From positions 4,960,001-5,024,000 of the forward strand of contig NZ_CP009553.3 in the NCBI RefSeq assembly GCF_000767615.3: a stretch of 64,000 nucleotides of DNA, in the 5' to 3' direction. Under the pieces are notes generated by a model. The model was not told where the DNA came from. It searched no databases and saw only the letters and a list, made by a program, of their open reading frames with translations. Every line of letters starts with the position of its first letter. Position 1 is the stretch's first letter. The stretch is from Pandoraea pnomenusa. GTDB lineage: Bacteria; Pseudomonadota; Gammaproteobacteria; Burkholderiales; Burkholderiaceae. This document shows, one piece after another, positions 34,174 through 42,481 of the stretch. The translations under genes and the position numbers were made by a program.

Positions 34174-34359
34174 GTGATTCTCGTTAGTTGGTTGTGTGTC
34201 GCTATCGTCGCCATCGGTATTTCGGCGGCAAGGGTACGGTACCTGCATCGTCGGGCAACGCGCACGGCGGCGGCAAGCCACGTTGACCGGGTCTTGCGCT
34301 ATCGCCGCAGTCACCGCCGCACGCCGTGCCCCCGCGTCCAGTTCAAGGACGCCGCGTAG
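34174..34359 (+). CDS. Possible small single-pass membrane protein
   Basis: A GTG-initiated frame of 61 residues with a strong ribosome site, GGGGAGAAGG at 34161-34170, at correct spacing. The N-terminal 20 residues (ILVSWLCVAIVAIGISAARV) could form one membrane helix. The remainder is Arg/His-rich (RYLHRRATRTAAASHVDRVLRYRRSHRR). There are no homologs that I recognise. It lies in an otherwise gene-poor region just before a 13-bp tandem repeat. It may be a small membrane protein or only a chance frame; translation evidence would decide. Confidence 0.4.
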   Translation: MILVSWLCVAIVAIGISAARVRYLHRRATRTAAASHVDRVLRYRRSHRRTPCPRVQFKDAA

Positions 34360-34581
34360 GTCGAGGTCGTCTCGCAGTAGAAGTCGCAGCTCCGCTTCAT
34401 CCGCAATCGCAGTTCAGCAAGTCGCAGTTTCCGTCGTTCCAGGTCTGCATCGCTGTACGCGCATCACCGGCAGCCCTGAGTTTCAAAGGTCTTGCATCAC
34501 CGCAACACAGAAGTCACGTTATTGAAGTCGGATAACGTCGGTTGTCGAAGTGAATCCAAACATCCCCTGCAGTTGGCAGTT

Positions 34582-34746
34582 GTTCGTAGTTGCTGTTCGT
34601 AGTTGCTGTTCGTAGTTGCTGTTCGTAGTTGCTGTTCGTAGTTGCTGTTCGTAGTTGCTGTTCGTAGTTGCTGTTCGTAGTTGCTGTTCGTAGTTGCTGT
34701 TCGTAGTTGCTGTTCGTAGTTGCTGTTCGTAGTTGCTGTTCGCAGT
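34582..34746. repeat. 13-bp tandem repeat, 12 exact copies plus a degenerate one
   Basis: The unit GTTCGTAGTTGCT repeats head to tail 12 times without a mismatch from 34582 to 34737. A decayed copy (GTTCGCAGT) follows. The flanks (34360-34581 and 34747-35033) hold no clear gene. The period is not a multiple of three. On the minus strand the repeat has no stop in any frame, and each frame reads the same 13-residue string TATTNSNYEQQLR; the plus strand has a TAG. The lack of divergence between copies indicates recent expansion by slippage. Confidence 0.97.
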
Positions 34747-35033
34747 ACTCATGCTGTATTCCGGCGCTGGTCAGATGGCCGGATGGAGAGTCATCCCTCC
34801 CTGCTGTTACGAGGCATCGCTCTCACGCGTCAGAGCCGTACCGCCGCCCGCTTGTCAGGCGGCGGATCGCGCGCCCACAGCCTCGTATTGCCCACGCGTT
34901 ACCCCAAAACTCCGATGCCGCTCACGTATCGCGCTATCGGATCACGCTCGCCTGCGTTATCGCGTGGGTGCTTGGCGTGCGCGTCACCCGCGCGACAGAC
35001 CCGATGCGTTGAACAAAGAGAAGACTTCCAGAC

Positions 35034-35279
35034 ATGAATACCGACCCAGAGCGCATCACCGTCACTCTCACCTTGCACCCGAACGACCTGAAACAGCTCG
35101 ACAACGCCTGCCAGCGCGTGGGCATGAACCGGGAAGATTTCTGTGTGCTCGCCACGCACCTCGAAGGTGCCCGTGTGCTCAACGGTGAGGGCCTCGCCGC
35201 CCTGGCTCGTCCCTTCGGCTTCGCTGCCGCACTACCTGCCGCTTTGCGCGGCGCACTCAATCGTCTGTGCGCTCGCTAA
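35034..35279 (+). CDS. Small hypothetical protein, possibly ribbon-helix-helix-like
   Basis: An 81-residue protein. The first part, MNTDPERITVTLTLHPNDLKQLDNACQRVGMNREDFCVLATHLEGA, has a beta strand followed by two helices. This is the pattern of ribbon-helix-helix DNA-binding proteins, where ITVTLTL would be the strand. The C-terminal half is Ala/Leu-rich. ATG 35034 has a modest AAAGAGAAG ribosome site. No neighbour suggests a toxin-antitoxin pair. The identification as RHH is weak and rests on the predicted shape alone. Confidence 0.55.
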   Translation: MNTDPERITVTLTLHPNDLKQLDNACQRVGMNREDFCVLATHLEGARVLNGEGLAALARPFGFAAALPAALRGALNRLCAR

Positions 35280-35681
35280 GCGCCGCTGGCATCGACGTCG
35301 AGTCCGAAATTCCTTATCGTTTGTCCGAAATTCGCTATACGACATCTCCCGATCGGACGGACAATTCGATGCAAGACGAGAAGGACTGAACGAACCGACT
35401 CGCTTGCCGAATCCCCTTCAGGCCCATGGAAGCGCGCCCGCCAGGAAGGCCATGGCAACGGCTGACGACGGTAAGACGATGCCCAGGTTCGCGTCGCGGT
35501 CCGGTTCACCGAGTGATTCCCCACGCCCTTCGAATCGGCCGCGGGTTCACGCGCCAGCCGGAAACGACACGTGAGGGCGGCTCCGGAACTTGTCCGCGGC
35601 TCGCCGGCGTGTCGAACGCCCCGAACACGTCGCCCCTCTGAATCGCCGGTCGTCCGATCGACCGGTACACCAATCCGATCC
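35280..35681. other. Intergenic region, no gene supported
   Basis: 402 bases between the small protein and the DMT transporter. TTCCTTATCGTTTGTCCGAAATTCG near 35309-35333 and other AT-rich patches suggest promoter DNA, but I could not define elements. Open frames here lack ribosome sites and domain content. Confidence 0.35.
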
Positions 35682-36605
35682 ATGTTCAATTTCATCCTGC
35701 CGTTGACCGCCGTACTGATCTGGTCGGCCAACGTCATCGTCAACAAGCTGTCCGTCGGCCACATCTTCCCCGCCGAGATTGCCTTTCTGCGCTGGCTCGC
35801 AGCCGGACTCCTCCTCACGCCACTCGCCTTGCCGGGACTCTGGCGCGCGCGCGAACAGTTTGCACGGCATATGGCGCAGTACGCCACGCTCGGCGTGCTC
35901 GGCATGGCCATCTACCAGGGACTCGCCTATTCCGCAGCGCATTACACCAGTGCCACCAACATGGGAATCATCCTCGCGCTGCTGCCGCTCACCACGCTGG
36001 CGCTAGCCGTGATGGTGCTTGGCGACGCCCTCACCGCCGGCGCGCTCGCGGGCGGCCTGCTTTCGATCGTTGGTGTGCTGCTCGTCGTGGGACACGGCTC
36101 CCTCATGCATCTCGCCGATCAGGGTATCGGCATCGGGGACGTCATGATGTTCGGGGCCATGTTCGCCTATGCGATCTACTGCGTGCTCCTGCGCAGGTGG
36201 CAGCTCCCGCTGGCACCGTTGCCCTCGCTGTACGCGCAGATTCTCTTCGCCATCGTGGCGCTTCTACCCTTCTACCTCGTTTCGGAGAAGGCCGGGGTGT
36301 CGATGGACAACCTCCCACAACTGGCTTTTGCCACGATTCCCGTCTCGATTGCCGCCCCCTTCATCTGGATGATCGGCGTGGCCCGCATTGGTCCGCGACG
36401 CGCCACCGTCGTCATCAACCTGGTCCCCATTTTCACCGCGCTGATCGCGGCATTCGGCCTCGGCGAACATCTGGCGGCCTACCACCTCCTCGGTGGCGCA
36501 CTCATTCTGACGGGCGTCGCGATCGGCGAAAACTGGCATCTGCCAATTCGCAAAGCCCGCGAACCGCTGCCGACGATGCAGGATGAATTGGGACGTGTCC
36601 GATAA
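35682..36605 (+). CDS. DMT superfamily (EamA) transporter
   Basis: A 307-residue inner-membrane protein with ten predicted helices in two EamA repeats (residues about 5-140 and 150-290). Features include LPLTAVLIWSANVIVNKLSVGHIFPAEIAFLRWL at the start, YTSATNMGIILALLPLTTLALA, and the second-repeat IGPRRATVVINLVPIFTALIAAFGLGEHLAAYHLLGGALILTGV. EamA proteins export metabolites, often amino acids or their derivatives. ATG 35682 begins directly at the first helix. The substrate is not predictable. It lies next to two XRE regulators, but no operator links them. Confidence 0.9.
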   Translation: MFNFILPLTAVLIWSANVIVNKLSVGHIFPAEIAFLRWLAAGLLLTPLALPGLWRAREQFARHMAQYATLGVLGMAIYQGLAYSAAHYTSATNMGIILALLPLTTLALAVMVLGDALTAGALAGGLLSIVGVLLVVGHGSLMHLADQGIGIGDVMMFGAMFAYAIYCVLLRRWQLPLAPLPSLYAQILFAIVALLPFYLVSEKAGVSMDNLPQLAFATIPVSIAAPFIWMIGVARIGPRRATVVINLVPIFTALIAAFGLGEHLAAYHLLGGALILTGVAIGENWHLPIRKAREPLPTMQDELGRVR

Positions 36606-36734
36606 CTTCTGCGCATTTGGCGTCGCCCACTCTTTATAGAGGCCCGCCTGTAACGCATGGGAAGGAGAGCGATATAACGTCGCAACGCACGGGGGGATTG
36701 ATTACGCTGTGTGACTCGTCAACGGAGTCCCGCC

Positions 36735-37523
36735 ATGCAAACGAATCCTCTCGCGCTGTTCGGAGACCATTTGGCCCGCTTGCGCAAGGCGCGCGGTTGG
36801 TCGCAGGAGAAACTGGCGCTCGAGAGCGGTCTGGCACGCTCGTACGTCAGCGGTATCGAGCGAGGCCGACGCAACGTCGCGCTCGTCAACATATGCGTGC
36901 TGGCAGACACGCTCGGTGTGCCCACCTCGGAGATGCTGCGTTTCGCGCAGGCCAGCGCCACGACGCAAGACGCTGCCGCCACATCCGAGCGCACGCCGCT
37001 GCCGCAAATCAGCCGTTCGCTGTGCAAACTCGAGAACCGAGACCAGATCTGGCTCGCCGAAATCATTCGAAGCCTGAGCTCCCGGCTCAGCCATGCAAGC
37101 CCGGCCCCCGACATTGGGGCGCATTCCGCCATCGCACAACCTGCGGTTGGGCCGGCCGGCGCGAGCCTCCAAAACGACCATCGAGCCGGCATTCGAACGA
37201 GTGCCGAAGACGCCCGTGGCATCAGGGCGGCCGAGATGACTGGAGAGGTCGGAGAGACTGAAGCGGTTGAAGTGCCCGATGTGGCCGATGTGCCCGATGT
37301 GGCTGAGACAGATGTGGCGGTAGACAACCCCGAGCGGCCGGAATATCCATCTCCCGAGACACGCCGCCCGATACCCGGCCACGACGGGCGCTGCGCGGCC
37401 GTCGATCCGGGATTCGATGCTCGCTCGCCCGTCACACCGCAATTTGCAGCATCCGGCACCGCGCCGAAGGCCCCTGGCGCCCATGAAGACTCGCGGCATT
37501 TTCCCATCAGCGACGACGAGTGA
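36735..37523 (+). CDS. XRE-family regulator with long disordered C-terminal tail
   Basis: A 262-residue protein. The N-terminal Cro/C1-type helix-turn-helix is at residues 8-68 (FGDHLARLRKARGWSQEKLALESGLARSYVSGIERGRRNVALVNICVLADTLGVP). A conserved segment LCKLENRDQIWLAEIIRSLSSRL at about 95-118 is shared with the regulator at 38117. The remaining 140 residues are low-complexity, with VADVPDVAETDVA-type repeats, and look disordered. Its paralog lacks this tail. AACGGAG precedes ATG 36735. The target is unknown. Confidence 0.88.
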   Translation: MQTNPLALFGDHLARLRKARGWSQEKLALESGLARSYVSGIERGRRNVALVNICVLADTLGVPTSEMLRFAQASATTQDAAATSERTPLPQISRSLCKLENRDQIWLAEIIRSLSSRLSHASPAPDIGAHSAIAQPAVGPAGASLQNDHRAGIRTSAEDARGIRAAEMTGEVGETEAVEVPDVADVPDVAETDVAVDNPERPEYPSPETRRPIPGHDGRCAAVDPGFDARSPVTPQFAASGTAPKAPGAHEDSRHFPISDDE

Positions 37524-38116
37524 GCGAACGTCACGGAATTGATTCTTAGGACATCGCGCAAAGTCCGCGACATTTCTCGCACGGGTTTGCGCGGTGGTCC
37601 GTCTAGTAAGAGTAACCAACCGACCTATCAAATCTGACCGTTGAAGCCCGTCGGGGGCGGCGCGCCGCGATACCGCCGCGCATCGCCCCGGTGACGGATA
37701 CGCCCAGACGGCACAGGAAACCCGGCAGGTTGCCGTCTACCGCAAATATTCGCGTTCCGACATCACTTCCCGCTCACTCCGTCGACATCAAGTGACATCC
37801 CAGCGCGCAACCTTTCAGAATCCCGGCTCTACGTCATCCGGCGCGTCCGGTGTCACACTGCGCGGCTCCGGTTGACCGGCATGCGGCAACGTCCGGCTCG
37901 GCATCGTCTCCTTAACCACGGGATGTAGATACGCGAGCTGGCGTCGCCGATACCGTTGGCGAGTCCCCTTTCGTTGAGTCTTCTCCGAAAGTCCACGAAT
38001 TATCCATGTGACCGCCCCGGTAGTTCGTGCCTCGCAAACGCGGGATACCCGAGGCACCTCCCCCAATGCCGGATTTTTGTTTCAATCTTCTCGTCCCTAA
38101 CAAGGAAAACTTTTTT
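37524..38116. other. Long intergenic region between two paralogous XRE genes
   Basis: 593 bases without a supported gene. An imperfect inverted repeat GCGCAAA...TTTGCGC spans about 37556-37592. The region before 38117 is AT-richer and ends in a good AAGGAAAAC ribosome site for the second regulator. A minus-strand frame at 37815-38066 has neither ribosome site nor domain. Confidence 0.4.
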
Positions 38117-38503
38117 ATGGACACCAACTTATTCCGATTCGGCAGGCACCTCGCCGGCTTGCGCAAGAAATACAACTGGGCGCAGGACAAGCTCGCACTC
38201 GAAAGCGGTCTGGCGCGCTCCTATCTGAGCGGCGTCGAGCGTGGCAAGCGGAATATCTCGCTGCGCAACATCTGCATTCTGGCCGACACCCTGGGGCTGC
38301 CTCCGCATGAGTTGCTGGCCTTCGACACGTCGAACGGCGTGGCGGCCGATGCGGGCGCCGCCGGCTTGTCCGTCCCATGCGATCCGTATCCGTCGCTGAA
38401 TCGGGCCATGCAGAAGCTGTCGGATCGCGACCAGGCGTGGATGGCCGATCTGGTGCGCACGCTGAGCCTGCGACTGGGCCACGGCATGTTGCGCGATGAA
38501 TGA
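38117..38503 (+). CDS. XRE-family transcriptional regulator
   Basis: A 128-residue paralog of the regulator at 36735. The HTH (FGRHLAGLRKKYNWAQDKLALESGLARSYLSGVERGKRNISLRNICILADTLGLPPHELL) is nearly the same as in the first gene. It also shares the C-terminal motif MQKLSDRDQAWMADLVRTLSLRL. It lacks the long low-complexity tail. AAGGAAAAC sits before a T-run directly ahead of ATG 38117. Two such regulators 600 bases apart suggest a duplication. The shared C-terminal helix may be a dimerisation or ligand element. Confidence 0.9.
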   Translation: MDTNLFRFGRHLAGLRKKYNWAQDKLALESGLARSYLSGVERGKRNISLRNICILADTLGLPPHELLAFDTSNGVAADAGAAGLSVPCDPYPSLNRAMQKLSDRDQAWMADLVRTLSLRLGHGMLRDE

Positions 38504-38588
38504 CGCGAGAGCGGCCGTCGGGCGCGACGTCGGCGATGTCGGCGATATCACGCATCCGCGTCGGCGCACAGGCGGCGCGCAGCGGGCG

Positions 38589-39425
38589 TCAGTCGTTGCC
38601 GAGGAAGGCGTCGACGGCGCGGTGAAAGGAAATGGGGTTGGCGAGGTTCATGCCGTGTGAGGCGTCCTGAATCACCATGCGGCGCGCCTCCGGCATGGCG
38701 GCCGCAAGCGCGTTGAGCACCTCGGGATACGGCGCGGGACTGTGCGCGCCGGCCATGAGCAATACCGGCACATGCAGCGCGCCCAGCGCGTCGATGGGCA
38801 GCGGCGTGCGTGGCTCGGCGACCTGACCGATCAGCGTGCGCGCGTTGTCGCGCACCATCTGCTTGAACCAGGGCACCATGCGGCGCCAGGTGTCGGGGCC
38901 GCTCACGGCGTCGATGAAGATTGCCAGCCCTGCGTCGACATCGCCGTTCTCGATCGCCGCCAGCGCCCGCTCGCGGAAGTTGCCACGTTCACTGTCGAGG
39001 GATACCTGCACCGGGCCGCCGCTGATCTCAACACCCGGATCGGCCAGAATCAGCGAGCGCACGGTATCCGGCGCCAGGAGCGCAGTTCGCAGCGCGACGT
39101 AGCCGCCGCGCGAATGGCCGAGCACGTGGACCGGACCAACGCCCAGCGCCGTAATGAACGCCGCAAGATCCTCCGCGTGTTGCTCGCCGGAAAAGATGCC
39201 CTCATGGCCGTCCCAGGCCTCGGGCCAGTAATGGCGCAGGCTCACCGAGATGACGCGTCGCCGCTGTCCGAGCGGCGCCATGTTCGGTTTGAAGTAGCGA
39301 CAATCGCACAGCGATCCGTGCACCAGCACGAGGGGTGCGCCGACGGCGTCGGCAGGAGCGGGCGATTCAACGTACGCCATCGGATAGCCGTTGACGTCGA
39401 TCGTTTGCGGTGCGGGAACCGGCAT
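38589..39425 (-). CDS. Alpha/beta hydrolase
   Basis: A 278-residue alpha/beta-hydrolase-fold protein. The oxyanion strand is LVLVHGSLCDCRYF, the nucleophile elbow GHSRGGYVAL (Ser), the acid in the VLLMAGAHSPAPYP region, and the catalytic His in QDASHGMNLANP. The overall order matches class I esterases, haloperoxidase-like or carboxylester hydrolases. The substrate is unknown. The start at 39425 is chosen because earlier in-frame codons precede the conserved domain by 20 unneeded residues. It is divergent from yaeQ. Confidence 0.87.
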   Translation of the reverse strand: MPVPAPQTIDVNGYPMAYVESPAPADAVGAPLVLVHGSLCDCRYFKPNMAPLGQRRRVISVSLRHYWPEAWDGHEGIFSGEQHAEDLAAFITALGVGPVHVLGHSRGGYVALRTALLAPDTVRSLILADPGVEISGGPVQVSLDSERGNFRERALAAIENGDVDAGLAIFIDAVSGPDTWRRMVPWFKQMVRDNARTLIGQVAEPRTPLPIDALGALHVPVLLMAGAHSPAPYPEVLNALAAAMPEARRMVIQDASHGMNLANPISFHRAVDAFLGND

Positions 39426-39602
39426 GGGGGACACATCAGTGAGACGGGTCGCCAGTATACCGAGCTTGCCTGCGCCTTGCTGCAACGCGCCAGAGCGGAC
39501 GACACGTCCCGATCACGGTTCCCGGGGCCGGCACTCCCGCCGGAGCGCCGCACCCGCCTGGTGTATGCTTGCGACTCTCTTCATTCCTGCGGTTTTCCCG
39601 GT

Positions 39603-40154
39603 ATGGCACTCAAAGCCACCATCTATAAGGCCGAGGTGCAAATCACCGACCTCGACCGACACTACTACGCTTCCCACAGCCTGACGATCGCCCGTCATCC
39701 GTCCGAGACCGATGAGCGCATGATGGTACGCGTGCTCGCCTTCATGCTCTATGCCGGCGAGCGCCTCTCGTTCGGCAAGGGAATCTCCACGGCCGACGAA
39801 CCCGACCTCTGGGAGCACGATTTCGGCAACGATATCGTGCGCTGGATCGACGTCGGTCAGCCGGACGCACGCCGCCTCGTCAAGGCCGCCGGCCGCGCCG
39901 AACATGTCGACGTGATCACCTATGGCGGCAAACCCGCCGCGATCTGGTGGCAGGCCACCGAAAAGGAAATCCACCGCCTGTCGAACCTCACGGTGCGGAT
40001 GCTCGACGACGCCTCGGCACAAGCGCTCACGGCACTCGCCTCGCGCACGATGCGCCTTCAATGCACGATCCAGGACGGCGAAGTCTGGATCGCGGACGAC
40101 AACCACAACTTCGCGGTCAATCTCAGCACCTTGCGTTCGGCGGCGAACGACTGA
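39603..40154 (+). CDS. yaeQ: YaeQ family protein
   Basis: A 183-residue YaeQ protein, a small alpha/beta fold related to the PD-(D/E)xK nuclease superfamily. It opens MALKATIYKAEVQITDLDRHYYASHSLTIARHPSETDERMMVRVLAFMLYA. GISTADEPDLWEHDFGNDIVRWIDVGQPD and YGGKPAAIWWQ follow, the latter matching the nuclease-like acidic and Lys pattern. The real biochemical role is not known. ATG 39603 has no strong ribosome site. The next gene cluster begins after a 360-base regulatory gap. Confidence 0.93.
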   Translation: MALKATIYKAEVQITDLDRHYYASHSLTIARHPSETDERMMVRVLAFMLYAGERLSFGKGISTADEPDLWEHDFGNDIVRWIDVGQPDARRLVKAAGRAEHVDVITYGGKPAAIWWQATEKEIHRLSNLTVRMLDDASAQALTALASRTMRLQCTIQDGEVWIADDNHNFAVNLSTLRSAAND

Positions 40155-40359
40155 GCCCGCCTGCGGCCCGCTGGCGGGTGCCGACACGGCGCTTGCCGCA
40201 ATCCCGCTTCCCCGGCGCGGGTATGGAAGTCGTACAAGGCGCGGCGTCCGATCGTTCCGGTACCCGGCCCGTGCACTTCGGTGTGCGCCGGATCCGTCGC
40301 CCCCAACCGTGGCGCGCCGCCCTGCGCCAATGCCCGCCGGCCCACAAGCTGCGTTACAC

Positions 40360-40375
40360 TTGACGTTAACGTAAA
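40360..40375 (+). promoter_or_regulatory. LiuR-type operator upstream of ghrA-liuE
   Basis: TTGACGTTAACGTAAA, a palindrome with a single mismatched base pair. It differs at one base from the box at 12179-12194 and contains the same ACGTTAACGT core type as the 28-bp operator at 12809. It sits 138 bases upstream of ghrA in an otherwise gene-free gap (40155-40513). TACACT directly left of it might be a -10 element. It is the best evidence that liuE belongs to the LiuR regulon. Confidence 0.75.
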
Positions 40376-40513
40376 TCGAGTAAACGCGACTTCGCCGGTC
40401 CGCCCGCCGCGCCCGTCCGCATACGACCGTATTCGTTCGTACGCGGCGGGTTTTGCGTTGTGCGTCTTCCGGCTTCGCGACGCCTCGTCCCTATCAGCGT
40501 CTGCCCGCAACTC

Positions 40514-41458
40514 ATGGATATTCTTGTTTTCTCCCCGGACGGCAAGACCGCCGCCTACGAGACCGGCCTCGCCGAGCACCTTCCCCGGGCGACGATTCGC
40601 GCCTGGCAGCCTGGCGACACGGCGCCGGCCGATTACGTGGTGCTCTGGAAGCCGAATGCCGAGGTACTGCAGCCTCGCGAGCGCCTGAAGGCGATCTTCA
40701 ACATGGGCGCGGGCGTGGATGGCGTGCTCGGCACGCGTGGCGAAGGCGCGCACCGCCTGCCGCCGGGTGTGCCGCTCGTGCGCCTGGAGGACGCGGGCAT
40801 GGCCGACCAGATGGCGCAATACGTCGGTGCCGCCGCGCTGCGCTACTTCCGCCGTCTCGATGAATTCGACGCCCAGCAGGCGCAGGGACAATGGAAATTT
40901 CAGAAGCCCAACCGCCTCGCCGATTTTCCGGTCGCGGTGCTCGGCTATGGCACGCTTGGTGCCCACGTCGCGCGAGCGCTCAAGCAATTCGGCTTCCCGG
41001 TGCGCGCGTGGAGCCGCAGTCCGCGAAGCGATGACGGCGGCGTCGCGCTGCACCATGGCGACGCGGGTTTCGACGCCTGCGTGAGCGGCGCGCGCATCCT
41101 CGTCAACCTGCTGCCGCTCACACCGCAGACCGTCGACGTGCTCAATGCCGCCCTGTTCGCGAAACTCGCGCCGGGCGCCTTCCTGATCAACGTGGCGCGC
41201 GGCGCACATCTGGTCGAAGCCGACCTGCTGGCCGCGCTGGCGAGCGGACAGATTGCCGCGGCCACGCTCGACGTGTTCCGCACCGAACCGTTGCCCGCCG
41301 ACCATCCGTTCTGGCGCACGCCGCGCGTGACGATCACACCGCATATTTCAGCGATGACGTTGCGCGACGAGACCGTCGCACAAATCGCCGGCAAGATCGC
41401 TGCGCTCGAGCGCGGCGAGGCCATCACCGGCATCGTCGATCTGACGCGTGGCTACTGA
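40514..41458 (+). CDS. ghrA: Glyoxylate/hydroxypyruvate reductase A
   Basis: A 314-residue D-2-hydroxyacid dehydrogenase of the GhrA type that reduces glyoxylate or hydroxypyruvate with NADPH. A short N-terminal substrate domain is followed by the cofactor motif AVLGYGTLGAHVARAL. The catalytic Arg is in INVARGAHLVEADL, the Glu is in VFRTEPLPADHPFW, and the His is in ITPHISAMT. ATG 40514 starts the typical MDILVFSPDG. It is 50 bases ahead of liuE and downstream of a LiuR-type box, so it is likely read in the same operon. A link of this enzyme to leucine degradation is not obvious. Confidence 0.93.
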   Translation: MDILVFSPDGKTAAYETGLAEHLPRATIRAWQPGDTAPADYVVLWKPNAEVLQPRERLKAIFNMGAGVDGVLGTRGEGAHRLPPGVPLVRLEDAGMADQMAQYVGAAALRYFRRLDEFDAQQAQGQWKFQKPNRLADFPVAVLGYGTLGAHVARALKQFGFPVRAWSRSPRSDDGGVALHHGDAGFDACVSGARILVNLLPLTPQTVDVLNAALFAKLAPGAFLINVARGAHLVEADLLAALASGQIAAATLDVFRTEPLPADHPFWRTPRVTITPHISAMTLRDETVAQIAGKIAALERGEAITGIVDLTRGY

Positions 41459-41507
41459 GCCACTGCCCGCCAGCATCGTCACCCGACATCCTCCGAGGAG
41501 ACAACTC

Positions 41508-42437
41508 ATGTCCGCATCCCCTTTGCCGCAGCGTGTGAAAGTGGTCGAAGTCGGCCCCCGCGACGGTCTGCAGAACGAAAAGCAGCCCGTACCGACCGAC
41601 ATCAAGATCGCCCTCATCGATCGACTCTCCGCCGCCGGCTTCGCCAATATCGAGGCCACCTCATTCGTCTCGCCGAAATGGGTGCCGCAGATGGCCGACG
41701 GCGCCGAGGTCATGGCGGGCATCGCGCGGCGTCCGGGCACGATCTATTCCGTGCTCACGCCGAACATGCGGGGGTTCGAAGGCGCCGTGGCGGCAAAGGC
41801 CGATGAAGTGGTGATCTTTGCGGCGGCGAGCGAAGCGTTCTCGCAACGCAACATCAACTGCTCCATCGAGGAGAGCATCGCGCGCTTCGAACCGGTTGCA
41901 CGCGCGGCGAAAGACGCCGGACTGCGTCTGCGCGGCAGCATCTCGTGCGCGCTTGGCTGCCCCTATCAGGGCGAGGTCCCGGTCGCGAGCGTGGTCGACG
42001 TGGTCAAACGCCTCGCCGCGCTCGGCTGCGACGAGATCGACATTGCCGACACCATCGGCGTGGGCACGCCGTCACGCACTCGCGAAGTCATGGAGGCCTG
42101 CGCCCGAGTCTTCCCGATCGAGCGCCTGTCCGGGCACTTCCACGACACCTACGGTCAGGCGACGGCCAACATCTACGCCGCGCTGCTCTCCGGCATCTCG
42201 ATCTTCCACTCGTCCGTGGCCGGACTGGGCGGCTGTCCGTATGCCAAGGGAGCGACGGGCAACGTGGCGACCGAGGACGTGCTGTACCTGCTGCATGGCC
42301 TGGGCATCGCCACGGGGATCGACCTCGACGCCGTGGTGCGCACCGGCGACTTCATCTCGCAGGCGATCGGACGGCCGAACGCTTCGCGTGTGGGTCGCGC
42401 ACTTCTGGCGAAGATGCAGGACACCGCCGCCGCCTGA
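41508..42437 (+). CDS. liuE: Hydroxymethylglutaryl-CoA lyase
   Basis: Splits HMG-CoA to acetyl-CoA and acetoacetate, the last step of leucine degradation; 309 residues. The TIM-barrel start has VKVVEVGPRDGLQNE (Arg and Asp at the metal site). ISCALGCPYQG follows, and the metal His pair is in SGHFHDTYGQ. The C-terminal signature GLGGCPYAKGATGNVATED carries the active-site Cys. ATG 41508 has a GAGGAG ribosome site. It is 28 kb from liuR but linked to it by a matching operator at 40360. Confidence 0.97.
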   Translation: MSASPLPQRVKVVEVGPRDGLQNEKQPVPTDIKIALIDRLSAAGFANIEATSFVSPKWVPQMADGAEVMAGIARRPGTIYSVLTPNMRGFEGAVAAKADEVVIFAAASEAFSQRNINCSIEESIARFEPVARAAKDAGLRLRGSISCALGCPYQGEVPVASVVDVVKRLAALGCDEIDIADTIGVGTPSRTREVMEACARVFPIERLSGHFHDTYGQATANIYAALLSGISIFHSSVAGLGGCPYAKGATGNVATEDVLYLLHGLGIATGIDLDAVVRTGDFISQAIGRPNASRVGRALLAKMQDTAAA

Positions 42438-42481
42438 AGCATCGCACCAGGCGCCCATCGCCGCGAGAGTGGCGTAACGAC

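Noticed and set aside
34582..34746. CRISPR array
   Set aside because: Units are 13 bp with no spacers, and no cas gene is present.
34519..34752. Minus-strand 77-residue frame made of TATTNSNYEQQLR repeats
   Set aside because: Openness is a by-product of a 13-bp repeat without minus-strand stops. There is no ribosome site and no unique domain. It is reported as a repeat, not a gene.
37815..38066. Minus-strand 83-residue frame in the gap between XRE genes
   Set aside because: No ribosome site, no domain and no signal peptide.
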